Part shown: one piece after another, positions 32,397 through 40,853 of the stretch
Layout of the letters: every line of letters begins with the position of its first letter
Numbering within the stretch: the first letter of the stretch is position 1
Source: Tistlia sp040905785
GTDB taxonomy: Bacteria > Pseudomonadota > Alphaproteobacteria > Kiloniellales > DSM-21159
Length of the DNA stretch: 64,000 bases
Assembly (NCBI RefSeq): GCF_040905785.1
Contig: NZ_JBBDQW010000069.1
Span: 26,631 to 90,630, forward strand
Reading direction: 5' to 3'
Made by a program: the position numbers and the translations under genes
Notes under the pieces: model-generated
Told to the model about the DNA's origin: nothing
Database searches by the model: none
What the model saw: only the letters and a program-made list of their open reading frames with translations

Positions 32397-35096
32397 ATGG
32401 ATGAGCTGCTCAGCGAATTTCTGACCGAGACCAACGAGGGCCTGGGCCTGCTCGACGTCGAGCTGGTCAACCTGGAGCAGAATCCGAACGACCCGGAGAT
32501 CCTCTCGAACATCTTCCGCCTGGTCCACACGATCAAGGGTACCTGCGGATTCCTCGGACTGCCCCGGCTCGAGTCGGTCGCCCACGCCGGCGAAAACGTA
32601 CTCGGGCGGGTGCGTGACGGCGAGTTGGTGGTCACCCCCGGGATGGTCACCACGGTGCTCGACTGCATCGATCGGATCCGCGAGATCCTGAACGTCCTGG
32701 AGGCGACCGAGGCCGAGCCCGAGGGGGAAGATTCGGAGCTGATCGACCGGCTCAACGCGATCTGCGAGATGGCCGAGACCGGCGCGCCGGCCCAGACGGC
32801 CGCTGACGCCGCCGCCGCTGCCGAGGCGCTGGTCGCCGAGTTCGACGAGCCGGCCGGGGCGTCTGCCGAGGAGGCCCTGGACGCGCCGCTCGAGGACGAG
32901 ACCGTCGTGCCGCTGGCCGTGGCCGAGCCCGAGCCCGAGCCCAAGTCCGAGCCCGAGCCCGAGGCCGCACCGGCTCCCGAGCCGGCGAAGCTCGCCGCCG
33001 TCGAGCAGGCGGTCGCCGAGCAGGCGCCGGAGCAGGCCAAGGAGTCGGCCGTCGCCAACCAGTCGATCCGCGTCAACGTCGAGCTGCTCGAGAACCTGAT
33101 GACTACGGTCTCGGAGCTGGTGCTGACCCGCAACCAGCTGCTGCAGATCCTGCGCCAGCAGAAGGAGACCGACTTCGCGGCGCCTCTGCAGCGCCTCAAC
33201 CACGTCGTCTCGGAGCTGCAGGAGGGCGTCATGAAGACGCGCATGCAGCCGATCGGCAACGCCTGGGCGAAGCTGCCGCGCATCGTCCGCGACCTGTCGC
33301 TGGAGCTCGGCAAGAAGGTCGAGCTGGTGATGAAGGGCGCCGACACCGAGCTAGACCGCCAGGTCCTGGAGCTGATCAAGGATCCGCTGACCCACATGGT
33401 CCGCAACTCGGCCGACCACGGTCTCGAGGATCCGATGGAGCGCCGCCGCTCCGGCAAGCCCGACGTCGGCACGATCACCCTCAATGCCTACCACGAGGGC
33501 GGCCACATCATCATCGAGATCGCCGACGACGGCCGCGGCCTCGCCCTCGACAAGATCAAGGCCAAGGCCCTGGCCAACGGCGTCACGAACGAGCTCGAGC
33601 TGGCCAGCCTCAGCGACCAGCAGATCATGCAGTTCATCTTCAAGGCCGGCTTCTCGACCGCCGAGAAGGTGACGTCGGTCTCGGGACGCGGCGTCGGCAT
33701 GGACGTCGTGCGCACCAACATCGAGCGCATCGGCGGGACCATCGAGCTGAAGTCGATCGCCACGCGCGGCAGCAAGTTCACCATCAAGATTCCGCTGACC
33801 CTGGCGATCGTCTCGGCGCTGATCGTCGAGTGTGCGGGCGAGCGCTTCGCCATCCCGCAGCTCTCGGTCATCGAGCTGGTGCGCGCCTCCTCCAAGTCCG
33901 AGCACCGCATCGAGCGGATCAAGGACACGCCGGTGCTGCGCCTGCGCAACCGCCTGCTGCCGCTCGTCAATCTGCGCGAGCTGCTGGCCCTGGACACTGG
34001 CGTCGAGGCGGCCGCCGGCGATCGGCGCGACGGCTTCATCGTCGTCGCCCAGGTCGGCACCTACAACTTCGGCATCATCGTCGACCGCGTCTTCGACACC
34101 GAGGAGATCGTGGTCAAGCCGGTGGCACCGATCCTGCGAGACATCGCCCTGTTCAGCGGCAACACGATCCTCGGCGACGGCTCGGTCGTGATGATCCTCG
34201 ATCCCAACGGCATCGCCGCGGCGACCGGAGAGATCACCGTGACCGACGACCGCCAGGTCGCCAAGGGCGCGCGCCGCAAGGACACCGAGCAGGTCTCGCT
34301 GCTGGTCTTCCGCTCCGGGGACACGGCGCCCAAGGCGGTGCCGCTGGCGCTGGTCGCGCGTCTCGAGGAGATCGACCTAGCGACGGTCGAGAACTCCAAC
34401 GGCCAGCAGGTGGTCCAGTACCGTGGCCAGCTGATGCCGCTGGTCTCGATGGAGGAGGGCCGCAAGCTGGCCGCCGAGGGACGCCAGCCGGTGCTGGTCT
34501 TCGCCGACCGCGACCGCCATGTCGGTCTCGCCGTCGACGAGATCGTCGACATCGTCCAGGACCGCCTGAAGATCGAGCTCACCGCCGAGCGTACCGGCTT
34601 CATCGGCTCCGCCGTGATCGCCGGCAAGGCCACCGACATCGTCGACACGGGCCACTTCCTGACCCGGGCCTACAGCGACTGGTTCGGTGCCGAGGGTGAG
34701 CGGATGGGCGACGGCAACGGCAAGCGCATCCTGCTGGTCGACGACAGCCCCTTCTTCCGCAACCTGATGGCGCCCCTGCTGCAGGCCGCAGGGTACGAGG
34801 TCACGACCGTCGGCGCCGGCGTCGAGGCCCTGTCGCTCTGCGAGGCCGGCGAGGAGTTCGACGCGATCGTCTCGGACATCGAGATGCCGGGCATGGACGG
34901 CTTCGAGTTGGCCCGGCAGCTGCGCGACAACCGCTGGGCGGGGGTGCCCCTGGTCGCCCTGACCAGCCACTCCACGCCAGCCCACATGGCCCGCGGGCGC
35001 GAGGCCGGCTTCACCGACTACGTCGCGAAGTTCGACCGCAACGCCCTGCTGACCTCCCTCCATGACACCCTTTCGGACGTTCGAGGTGCCGCATGA
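32397..35096 (+). CDS. cheA: Chemotaxis hybrid histidine kinase CheA with receiver domain
   Basis: An 899-residue CheA starting MDELLSEFLTE behind GAGGA. Domains in order: HPt with phosphorylated His44 in LVHTIKGTCGFLG; a Pro/Glu/Ala-rich linker (about 125-245) in place of a clear P2; dimerisation and ATPase domains with HMVRNSADHG and DDGRGLAL; CheW-like domain 1 (about 500-635); a second CheW-like domain (about 655-765); and a C-terminal receiver (LLVDDSPFFRNL, SDIEMPGMDG). It phosphorylates the CheY and CheB encoded downstream. Its stop overlaps the cheW start as ATGA. Confidence 0.95.
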   Translation: MDELLSEFLTETNEGLGLLDVELVNLEQNPNDPEILSNIFRLVHTIKGTCGFLGLPRLESVAHAGENVLGRVRDGELVVTPGMVTTVLDCIDRIREILNVLEATEAEPEGEDSELIDRLNAICEMAETGAPAQTAADAAAAAEALVAEFDEPAGASAEEALDAPLEDETVVPLAVAEPEPEPKSEPEPEAAPAPEPAKLAAVEQAVAEQAPEQAKESAVANQSIRVNVELLENLMTTVSELVLTRNQLLQILRQQKETDFAAPLQRLNHVVSELQEGVMKTRMQPIGNAWAKLPRIVRDLSLELGKKVELVMKGADTELDRQVLELIKDPLTHMVRNSADHGLEDPMERRRSGKPDVGTITLNAYHEGGHIIIEIADDGRGLALDKIKAKALANGVTNELELASLSDQQIMQFIFKAGFSTAEKVTSVSGRGVGMDVVRTNIERIGGTIELKSIATRGSKFTIKIPLTLAIVSALIVECAGERFAIPQLSVIELVRASSKSEHRIERIKDTPVLRLRNRLLPLVNLRELLALDTGVEAAAGDRRDGFIVVAQVGTYNFGIIVDRVFDTEEIVVKPVAPILRDIALFSGNTILGDGSVVMILDPNGIAAATGEITVTDDRQVAKGARRKDTEQVSLLVFRSGDTAPKAVPLALVARLEEIDLATVENSNGQQVVQYRGQLMPLVSMEEGRKLAAEGRQPVLVFADRDRHVGLAVDEIVDIVQDRLKIELTAERTGFIGSAVIAGKATDIVDTGHFLTRAYSDWFGAEGERMGDGNGKRILLVDDSPFFRNLMAPLLQAAGYEVTTVGAGVEALSLCEAGEEFDAIVSDIEMPGMDGFELARQLRDNRWAGVPLVALTSHSTPAHMARGREAGFTDYVAKFDRNALLTSLHDTLSDVRGAA

Positions 35097-35575
35097 GCCA
35101 GGATCGCAGCCATTCCACCACGGACCACGCGCACGAGGACGGTGCCGAGTACGTGACGTTCCGGATCGCCAAGCAGATGTTCGGCATCCATGTCCTGCAG
35201 GTCCAGGACATCCTCAACCACTGCAAGACCACGCGCATTCCCCTGGCGCCGCCGGAGATCGCCGGCTCGCTGAACCTGCGCGGGCGCATCGTCACCGCGA
35301 TCGACGTGCGGCTGCGCCTCGGCCTGCCGCCGCGCGCCAGCGAGCAGACGCCGATGTCGATCGTCGTCGAGAACGACGGCGAGCTTTACAGCCTGATGGT
35401 CGACAGCGTCGGCGAGGTGCTGCCGCTGACCAACGGCTCCTGGGAGCGCAACCCGCCGACCCTCGACCCGCGGCTGCGTGAGTACTCGGAGGGCATCTAC
35501 CGGCTCGAGGGCGAGCTTCTGGTCGTGCTCGACGTCAACAGGTTGCTCGACTACGGCGGGCTGAAGGCTGCCTGA
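35093..35575 (+). CDS. cheW: Chemotaxis coupling protein CheW
   Basis: A 160-residue CheW that links receptors to CheA. YVTFRIAKQMFGIHVLQVQDI, then GSLNLRGRIVTAIDVR and SLMVDSVGEVL, are the standard two-barrel motifs. A 20-residue polar N-terminus precedes the fold. ATG 35093 overlaps the cheA stop, implying coupled translation. Confidence 0.95.
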   Translation: MSQDRSHSTTDHAHEDGAEYVTFRIAKQMFGIHVLQVQDILNHCKTTRIPLAPPEIAGSLNLRGRIVTAIDVRLRLGLPPRASEQTPMSIVVENDGELYSLMVDSVGEVLPLTNGSWERNPPTLDPRLREYSEGIYRLEGELLVVLDVNRLLDYGGLKAA

Positions 35576-35606
35576 GCCGGTGGCGGCGGCACAAAAGGTT
35601 GGAAAA

Positions 35607-35972
35607 ATGAAGCGATTCTTGATCGTGGACGATTCGAAGGTCGTGCGGATGGTGGCGCGCCGCATTCTCGAGGGCCTGAACTTCGAGACGGCCGAGGCCG
35701 AGAACGGCGAGATCGCCCTTGCCGCCTGCCGAAGCCAGATGCCCGACGCCGTCCTGCTCGACTGGAACATGCCCGTGAAGTCCGGCATCGAGTTCCTGCG
35801 CGAGCTGCGCGGCTGGCCCAACGGCGCCGCGCCGAAGATCGTGTTCTGCACCACGGAGAACGACATGGCGCATATCCAGGAAGCGATCGGCGCCGGCGCG
35901 GACGAGTACATCATGAAGCCCTTCGACAGCGAGATTCTGGAATCGAAGCTGGCGCAGATCGGCCTCCTTTAG
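35607..35972 (+). CDS. cheY: Chemotaxis response regulator CheY
   Basis: A 121-residue stand-alone receiver: acidic pair in FLIVDDSK, phospho-aspartate in VLLDWNMP, threonine in CTTEND and lysine in IMKPFD. The ATG at 35607 (MKRFLIVDD) is the usual CheY start; an in-frame GTG upstream would add an unneeded 9 residues. It lies between cheW and cheB, so it is the expected motor-binding output of CheA. Confidence 0.95.
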   Translation: MKRFLIVDDSKVVRMVARRILEGLNFETAEAENGEIALAACRSQMPDAVLLDWNMPVKSGIEFLRELRGWPNGAAPKIVFCTTENDMAHIQEAIGAGADEYIMKPFDSEILESKLAQIGLL

Positions 35973-35986
35973 GAACGCAGAACACC

Positions 35987-37087
35987 ATGAGCGGAAAGAA
36001 GGACAGCGCCTACCGCGTCATGGTCGTCGATGATTCGGCGGTGATCCGGGGCCTGCTGACCAGGGCGCTCGAGGAGGATCCGGAAATCTCCGTGGTCGCC
36101 TCGGTCGCCAACGGCCAGATGGCCGTCTCCTCGATCGGGCGCAGCGATGTCGAGGTCGTCGTGCTCGATATCGAGATGCCGGTCATGGACGGTCTGACCG
36201 CGCTGCCCAAGCTGCTCGAGGCGCGCCCCGGCGTGCAGGTCGTCATGGCCTCGACCCTGACCCACAAGAACGCCGACATCAGCCTGCGCGCGCTGCGCGC
36301 CGGGGCGGCCGACTACGTCACCAAGCCGACCAGCGGCAGCGCGCTGAACTCGGCCGAGGCCTTCAAGCGCGAGCTGACCGAGAAGGTCAAGGTGCTGGGC
36401 GCCGCCGCGCGCCGCCGCCTGGGCGTGCCGAAGCCCATCGGCCCCTCGGCTCCCCGGGCGGTCCCGGCGCCGCGCCAGATCGTCCTGCGCCGGGCACCGG
36501 CGATCGGCCCGCGCGCGCTGGCGATCGGCAGCTCGACCGGCGGCCCCCAGGCGCTGCTCAAGGTCCTGGGCGAGCTCAAGGGCCCGCTGCCCATGCCGAT
36601 CTTCATCACCCAGCACATGCCGGCGACCTTCACCGCGCTGCTGGCCGAGCACATCGCGCGCGTCTCGGGACGGCCGGCGCGCGAGGCGGTCGACGGCGAG
36701 GTCGCCGTGGCCGGCACGGTCTACGTGGCGCCGGGCGACCGGCACATGCGGGTCGAGCCGGTGGCTGGCGGCGCGCGTCTGCGCATCGACCAGGGCCCGC
36801 CGGAGAACTTCTGCCGTCCCTCGGCCGACCCGATGCTGCGCAGCCTGGCGGCGGTCTACGGCGCCCGCCTGCTGACCGTGATCCTGACGGGCATGGGCGC
36901 CGACGGCCTCAAGGGCTGCCAGGAGGTCGTCGCCGCCGGCGGCGGCGTGATCGCCCAGGACGAAGCGAGCTCGGTGGTCTGGGGCATGCCCGGCGCCGTC
37001 GCCACGAACGGCCTCTGCCATGCCGTGCTGCCTCTCGATCGGATCGCCGATCATCTGAAACCGTTGCTTGCGAGGTCGGCGGCATGA
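35987..37087 (+). CDS. cheB: Protein-glutamate methylesterase CheB
   Basis: A 366-residue two-domain protein. The N-terminal receiver has VMVVDDSAVIRG and VLDIEMPVMDGL. The C-terminal methylesterase has the serine in IGSSTGGPQAL, histidine in ITQHMPATFT and aspartate in LTGMGADGLKG. A 50-residue Arg/Pro linker joins them. It demethylates receptors when phosphorylated by CheA. ATG 37084 of cheR overlaps its stop. Confidence 0.96.
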   Translation: MSGKKDSAYRVMVVDDSAVIRGLLTRALEEDPEISVVASVANGQMAVSSIGRSDVEVVVLDIEMPVMDGLTALPKLLEARPGVQVVMASTLTHKNADISLRALRAGAADYVTKPTSGSALNSAEAFKRELTEKVKVLGAAARRRLGVPKPIGPSAPRAVPAPRQIVLRRAPAIGPRALAIGSSTGGPQALLKVLGELKGPLPMPIFITQHMPATFTALLAEHIARVSGRPAREAVDGEVAVAGTVYVAPGDRHMRVEPVAGGARLRIDQGPPENFCRPSADPMLRSLAAVYGARLLTVILTGMGADGLKGCQEVVAAGGGVIAQDEASSVVWGMPGAVATNGLCHAVLPLDRIADHLKPLLARSAA

Positions 37088-37926
37088 CTCCCCAGGACTT
37101 CGACTACGTCGCCCAGCTGCTCAAGCAGCGCTCGGGCCTGACGATCGGTCCCGACAAGGCCTACCTGCTCGAGAGCCGCCTCAACCCGGTGGCCCGCAAG
37201 CACGGCTTCAACGGTCTGACCGACCTGTTCCAGGGCCTGCGGCTGCGCGGCGACCAGACGCTGACGCGCGACGTCGTCGAGGCCATGACGACCAACGAAT
37301 CCTTCTTCTTCCGGGACACCAAGCCTTTCGAGCAGTTCCGGCGCCTGGTGCTGCCCCACCTGCTGGAGAAGCGCGCGACCCGGCGCAGCTTTCGCATCTG
37401 GTCGGCGGCCTGCTCCTCGGGCCAGGAGCCCTATTCGCTCTCGATGATCCTCAAGGAATTCGAGGCCAAGCTGGCGGGCTGGCGGATCGAGATGGTCGCG
37501 ACCGACCTTTCGACCGAGATCCTCGACAAGGCCAAGGAAGGCCTCTACTCGCAGTTCGAGGTGCAGCGCGGCCTGCCGGTGCAGCTGCTGGTCAAGCATT
37601 TCGCTCAGGAAGGCGACCGCTGGCGCATCTCGCCCGAGATCAAGCGGATGGTCACCTTCCGCACCTTCAACCTGCTCGAGGATCCGGCGCCGCTCGGCCA
37701 GTTCGACGTCGTCTTCCTGCGCAACGTGCTGATCTACTTCGACCAGCCGACCAAGGCGAAGGTGCTCGAGCGGGTCGCCAAGCAGCTGGCGCCCGACGGC
37801 TTCCTCTACCTGGGCGGCGCCGAGACGGTGCTCGGCATCACCGACAAGTTTCAGGTCTTCCAGGGCGAGCGCGGCATCTACGGCCTGACGCAGCCGGCGC
37901 AGCCGCGCATGGCGGCGACCGCCTGA
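37084..37926 (+). CDS. cheR: Chemotaxis methyltransferase CheR
   Basis: A 280-residue SAM-dependent methyltransferase that methylates receptor glutamates. The N-terminal helical domain has TTNESFFFRD; the catalytic domain has IWSAACSSGQEPYSLSMIL and FDVVFLRNVLIYFD. It is the last gene of the che operon; a hairpin follows 27 bases later. No receptor or cheD gene is in this stretch. Confidence 0.96.
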   Translation: MTPQDFDYVAQLLKQRSGLTIGPDKAYLLESRLNPVARKHGFNGLTDLFQGLRLRGDQTLTRDVVEAMTTNESFFFRDTKPFEQFRRLVLPHLLEKRATRRSFRIWSAACSSGQEPYSLSMILKEFEAKLAGWRIEMVATDLSTEILDKAKEGLYSQFEVQRGLPVQLLVKHFAQEGDRWRISPEIKRMVTFRTFNLLEDPAPLGQFDVVFLRNVLIYFDQPTKAKVLERVAKQLAPDGFLYLGGAETVLGITDKFQVFQGERGIYGLTQPAQPRMAATA

Positions 37927-37953
37927 CGGCGAGGCGCCACTGGCGACGCGAAA

Positions 37954-37977
37954 GGGGCGGCTCCGATGAGCCGCCCC
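37954..37977 (+). terminator. Hairpin terminator after the che operon
   Basis: GGGGCGGCTC and GAGCCGCCCC pair perfectly over 10 bp around CGAT, followed a few bases later by TTTT. Confidence 0.75.
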
Positions 37978-38019
37978 TGGCGTTTTCCGCAGACTGCCGC
38001 CGGGGCGGCCGTGTCGCGG

Positions 38020-38793
38020 TCAGGCGGCGCGGGCCCGCCGGCGGCGGGCGATCACGCCGAGGCCGACGAGGCCGCCGGCCAGCAGGCTCAAGGTCGCCGG
38101 CACCGGCACCTGGACCGCCGAAACCCGGGCGTTGGCGACGATGTAGCCGTCATCCCCGGAGACGTAGTTCGACAGCGTGTCGCCGAACACCCAGTTGACG
38201 CCGTAGGCCGTGTTGGCGGCGTCGCGCGGCGCGCCGCTGCCCAGGCCGGCCCAGCCCACGGACAGCTCGGCGGCCGAGGGCGCCAAAACCGTGAAGGAGG
38301 CCAGGTCGGCGAAGGTCAGGCCGAGCCCGTTGTTCGGCAGCCACGACATGTCGCTGTTCTCGTAGATCTTGGCGACCTTGTCGCTGATGTCCGCGAAGGA
38401 GAGGTCGTAGCCGTTGTTGTAGAGCGGCTGGAAGGCCGGGTTCGACGGCTCGTTCGCGGCCACGGCGAAGTTGCCGAGCCCGTCGGTGATCCAGAAGTTG
38501 AGATAGGGCGCGGTGGCAGGGCCGGATCCGGCGGCGAATCGAGTGGGATCGTCCAGGCGGTCGATGCCGACGCTCTGGAGGCTGCCGAGGGTCGTGCCGT
38601 TGATGTCGTTCGAGCCGAGCGCAGCCTTGTCGCCGGCGTCGTCGATGATGAACTCGGTCGTCGCCCCAGTGACGTTGACGACCGGGGTGCCGCGGATCTC
38701 GTAGCTCGTGAAGCCGGCAAAAGCCGGGGCTGCGGCCAGGGTGGAAAGTGCGACGGCGGCGCCGAAGCCGGCCGCCAAGGTACGAAAGATCAT
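38020..38793 (-). CDS. Exported protein with PEP-CTERM-like sorting signal
   Basis: A 257-residue protein with a signal peptide (MIFRTLAAGFGAAVAL, ending near PAFAG) and a C-terminal tripartite tail: VPVPATLSLLAGG, a hydrophobic helix (VGLGVIA) and RRRRARAA. That matches the PEP-CTERM/VPxPA sorting signal processed by an exosortase. The middle is Asn/Gly/Asp-rich, without catalytic motifs, like many PEP-CTERM surface or matrix proteins. ATG 38793 has GGGAGGCAG upstream; the frame opens a further 24 codons. No exosortase or polysaccharide genes are nearby. Confidence 0.82.
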   Translation of the reverse strand: MIFRTLAAGFGAAVALSTLAAAPAFAGFTSYEIRGTPVVNVTGATTEFIIDDAGDKAALGSNDINGTTLGSLQSVGIDRLDDPTRFAAGSGPATAPYLNFWITDGLGNFAVAANEPSNPAFQPLYNNGYDLSFADISDKVAKIYENSDMSWLPNNGLGLTFADLASFTVLAPSAAELSVGWAGLGSGAPRDAANTAYGVNWVFGDTLSNYVSGDDGYIVANARVSAVQVPVPATLSLLAGGLVGLGVIARRRRARAA

Positions 38794-39020
38794 TCTTGCT
38801 GCCTCCCTCTGGATGAGCCGCCGTTGCCCCGGCGGCTGGACAGCTGCACGCAGGTCCCATGCCACCGAGCGATTCCGAGGCAGTTCGGGGGGCGTGGCCC
38901 CCGTCGCAGCGCGAGCGCAGCGCCCCTCTGTAAAATCATCCGACAGGCGGGCCGCCCAGGGGCGACTGGCTTTACGGCCAGCGCCGCGCCGGCATTCGCC
39001 AGCCAGTGGGCGCAGAAACG

Positions 39021-39053
39021 CGAACGGCGGCCGGTAGACCGGGCCGCCGTTCG
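39021..39053 (-). terminator. Hairpin after rplI
   Basis: A perfect 12-bp stem (GAACGGCGGCC/GGCCGCCGTTC plus the closing C-G) lies 33 bases beyond the rplI stop. On the minus strand it is followed by only GTTTC, so it may be a terminator or a 3' stabilising structure. Confidence 0.6.
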
Positions 39054-39085
39054 TCGTGGATGCCGCCCCTGCGAGGAGCGGGGGT

Positions 39086-39715
39086 TCAGGCGGGCTGCTC
39101 TTCCTCGCCGGCTTCGGCAGCCCCGGCGAACTCGGTCTGCTCGGCGGCCGCGTCCGCGGCCTCCTCGGCGGCGGCCTCGACCTCTGCCTCGGCGGCTTCC
39201 TCGGCGGCCTGCTGCTCGTCGACGGAGACGAAGCGGCCGGCCTTGGCCTGCAGCTCGGCTTCCGCCTGGGAGCGCGCGACGTTGACCGTGACGGTCACCG
39301 AGACCTCCGGGTGCAGCCGGACCCGCACAGGGTGCAGGCCGAGCAGCTTGATCGGCCGGTCGAGCACGACCTGGTTCCGCTCGATCGTGGCGCCCTCGAC
39401 CGTCACCGCGTCGGCGATGTCGCGGGCGGTGACCGAGCCGTAGAGCTGGCCGTTGTCGCCGGCCTGGCGGATCACCGAGACCTGCAGGTCGTCGACCTTG
39501 CCGGCGACCTTCTCGGCCTCCGCGCGACGCGTCAGGTTCTCGGCCTCGAGCTGGGTGCGCTGCTGCTCGAACAGCTCCCGATTCGCCTTGTTGGCGCGCA
39601 GGGCCTTCTGCTGGGGCAGCAGGAAGTTGCGCGCGAAGCCCGGGCGCACCTTTACGACGTCGCCCATCTGGCCCAGGTTCTCGATGCGCTCGAGCAGAAT
39701 GACTTCGACAGCCAT
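39086..39715 (-). CDS. rplI: 50S ribosomal protein bL9
   Basis: A 209-residue bL9. VILLERIENLGQMGDVVKVRPG and ARNFLLPQQKALRAN are the canonical N-terminal domain, and LLGLHPVRVRLHPEVSV the C-terminal domain. Residues beyond about 150 form an Ala/Glu-rich acidic tail, longer than the usual 150-residue protein. It is the last gene of rpsF-rpsR-rplI. Confidence 0.97.
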   Translation of the reverse strand: MAVEVILLERIENLGQMGDVVKVRPGFARNFLLPQQKALRANKANRELFEQQRTQLEAENLTRRAEAEKVAGKVDDLQVSVIRQAGDNGQLYGSVTARDIADAVTVEGATIERNQVVLDRPIKLLGLHPVRVRLHPEVSVTVTVNVARSQAEAELQAKAGRFVSVDEQQAAEEAAEAEVEAAAEEAADAAAEQTEFAGAAEAGEEEQPA

Positions 39716-39732
39716 GGTCCTGTCCTCTCCGC

Positions 39733-39990
39733 TCAGTTCATCGTGTAGGGCAGCAGGGCGAGGAAGCGGGCGCGCTTGATCGCGCGGGCCAGCTCACGCT
39801 GCTTCTTGGCGGACACCGCGGTGATGCGGCTCGGCACGATCTTGCCGCGCTCCGAGACGAAGCGCTGCAGCAGCCGGATGTCCTTGAAGTCGATCTTCGG
39901 CGCGTTCGGGCCGGAGAAGGGGCAGGACTTCCGGCGACGGAAGAACGGGCGGCGCGGCGTGCCGCCGCGGCTGACGATCTCGACGCTCAT
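39733..39990 (-). CDS. rpsR: 30S ribosomal protein bS18
   Basis: An 85-residue bS18 with RRPFFRRRKSCPFSG, IDFKDIRLLQRFVSERGKI and SRITAVSAKKQRELARAIKR. It binds bS6 in the small-subunit platform. ATG 39990 overlaps the rpsF stop (ATGA). Confidence 0.97.
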   Translation of the reverse strand: MSVEIVSRGGTPRRPFFRRRKSCPFSGPNAPKIDFKDIRLLQRFVSERGKIVPSRITAVSAKKQRELARAIKRARFLALLPYTMN

Positions 39991-40475
39991 CGCTCATCTC
40001 CTTCCCGACGCTCGCGGCGCTCGCCGCGGTCTCCGCCCGGGCGATCGCCGCCCCGATCGCCACCCGGCCGGTCGCCACCGGGCCGGTCGCCGCGATCGCG
40101 GTCGCCGTAGCGCCCGCCGCCGCGGCCGCCGCGGCCGCCGCGGTCGCGCTCGCCCCGATCGCGCAGCATGGCCGAGGGCTCGCTCGACAGCTCGGGCACC
40201 CGCACCGTCAGGTAGCGCATGACGTCCTCGTTGAGGCGCATCACGCGCTCGTACTCCTGCACGGCGTCGGCCGGCGCATTGAGGTTGAACAGGACGTAAT
40301 GGCCCTTCCGGTTCTTCTTGATCCGGTAGGACAGGTTCTTCAGGCCCCAGTATTCCTGGCTGGCGATCTCGCCGCCGCGCTCGGTCAGGATCTGGCCGAG
40401 CTGCGCGGCAAGCTCCTCGACCTGCTGGGTCGAGATGTCCTGACGGGCAATCCAGATGCTCTCGTAGTAGGCCAT
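39987..40475 (-). CDS. rpsF: 30S ribosomal protein bS6
   Basis: A 162-residue bS6. The core MAYYESIWIARQDISTQQVE, then YRIKKNRKGHYVLFNL and VMRYLTVRV, ends near residue 105. The remaining ~55 residues are an Arg/Gly/Asp-rich tail with repeated GGDRPGGDRG units, longer than usual. The start at 40475 fits all homologs I recall; the open frame upstream is leader. First gene of its operon. Confidence 0.96.
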   Translation of the reverse strand: MAYYESIWIARQDISTQQVEELAAQLGQILTERGGEIASQEYWGLKNLSYRIKKNRKGHYVLFNLNAPADAVQEYERVMRLNEDVMRYLTVRVPELSSEPSAMLRDRGERDRGGRGGRGGGRYGDRDRGDRPGGDRPGGDRGGDRPGGDRGERRERREGDER

Positions 40476-40636
40476 AGGCCTGTGGCTCCCTTCGGGTTGG
40501 CGGGCCGGAGCCCGGTTCCGCTGGTCGGCGGAAACTCGAGGCCGGTCGGCCCTCAGCCGCACCCGTCGGACTGTCTCGTTCTGCGGGGTACGGCAAGGAG
40601 AGGCCGCCGAGCAGCGCCCGGCAGCCAAGGCGCGGG

Positions 40637-40664
40637 ACTATACACGCGGGCGCGGACGATGCAA
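40637..40664 (-). promoter_or_regulatory. Promoter of the rpsF operon
   Basis: On the minus strand TTGCAT (-35) and TATAGT (-10) are 16 bases apart, the best sigma-70-type match in the gap. Confidence 0.65.
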
Positions 40665-40732
40665 GCGGAGTCCAGGCACCTTAGCTCCAAGCGCGCGGGG
40701 TGTGTGCGAGCCACTCGGCCCGTGTCGGTTTC

Positions 40733-40760
40733 TTGACAGCCGGTCGCACCCTGCTATGCC
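40733..40760 (+). promoter_or_regulatory. Promoter of fabD
   Basis: A consensus TTGACA and TATGCC separated by 16 bases lie about 94 bases before the fabD start. Confidence 0.65.
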
Positions 40761-40853
40761 TGACGCCGCCCCGGCCACGGCCGGAGGCGACCGTGCTTTC
40801 GCGCGCGACCCCTTCGGCGCCGACAAGACACCATCCAGGGAGGAGCGAGCCAG

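Larger units (their letters stand above)
40476..40853. other. Divergent promoter region between rpsF and fabD
   Basis: No gene is seen in these 378 bases. They hold the rpsF promoter with a ~160-base untranslated leader, and the fabD promoter. The rpsF leader could be a site of bS6-bS18 feedback, but I could not identify the known motif with confidence. Confidence 0.6.

Noticed and set aside
29016..33203. A single 1395-residue frame spanning the NDH-2 and iron permease genes
   Set aside because: Only the last 437 residues show a protein family; the rest is the off-frame complement of the permease and cheA.
40476..40636. bS6-bS18 autoregulatory leader motif upstream of rpsF
   Set aside because: The leader is long enough and GC-rich, but I could not match the known conserved motif with confidence by eye.
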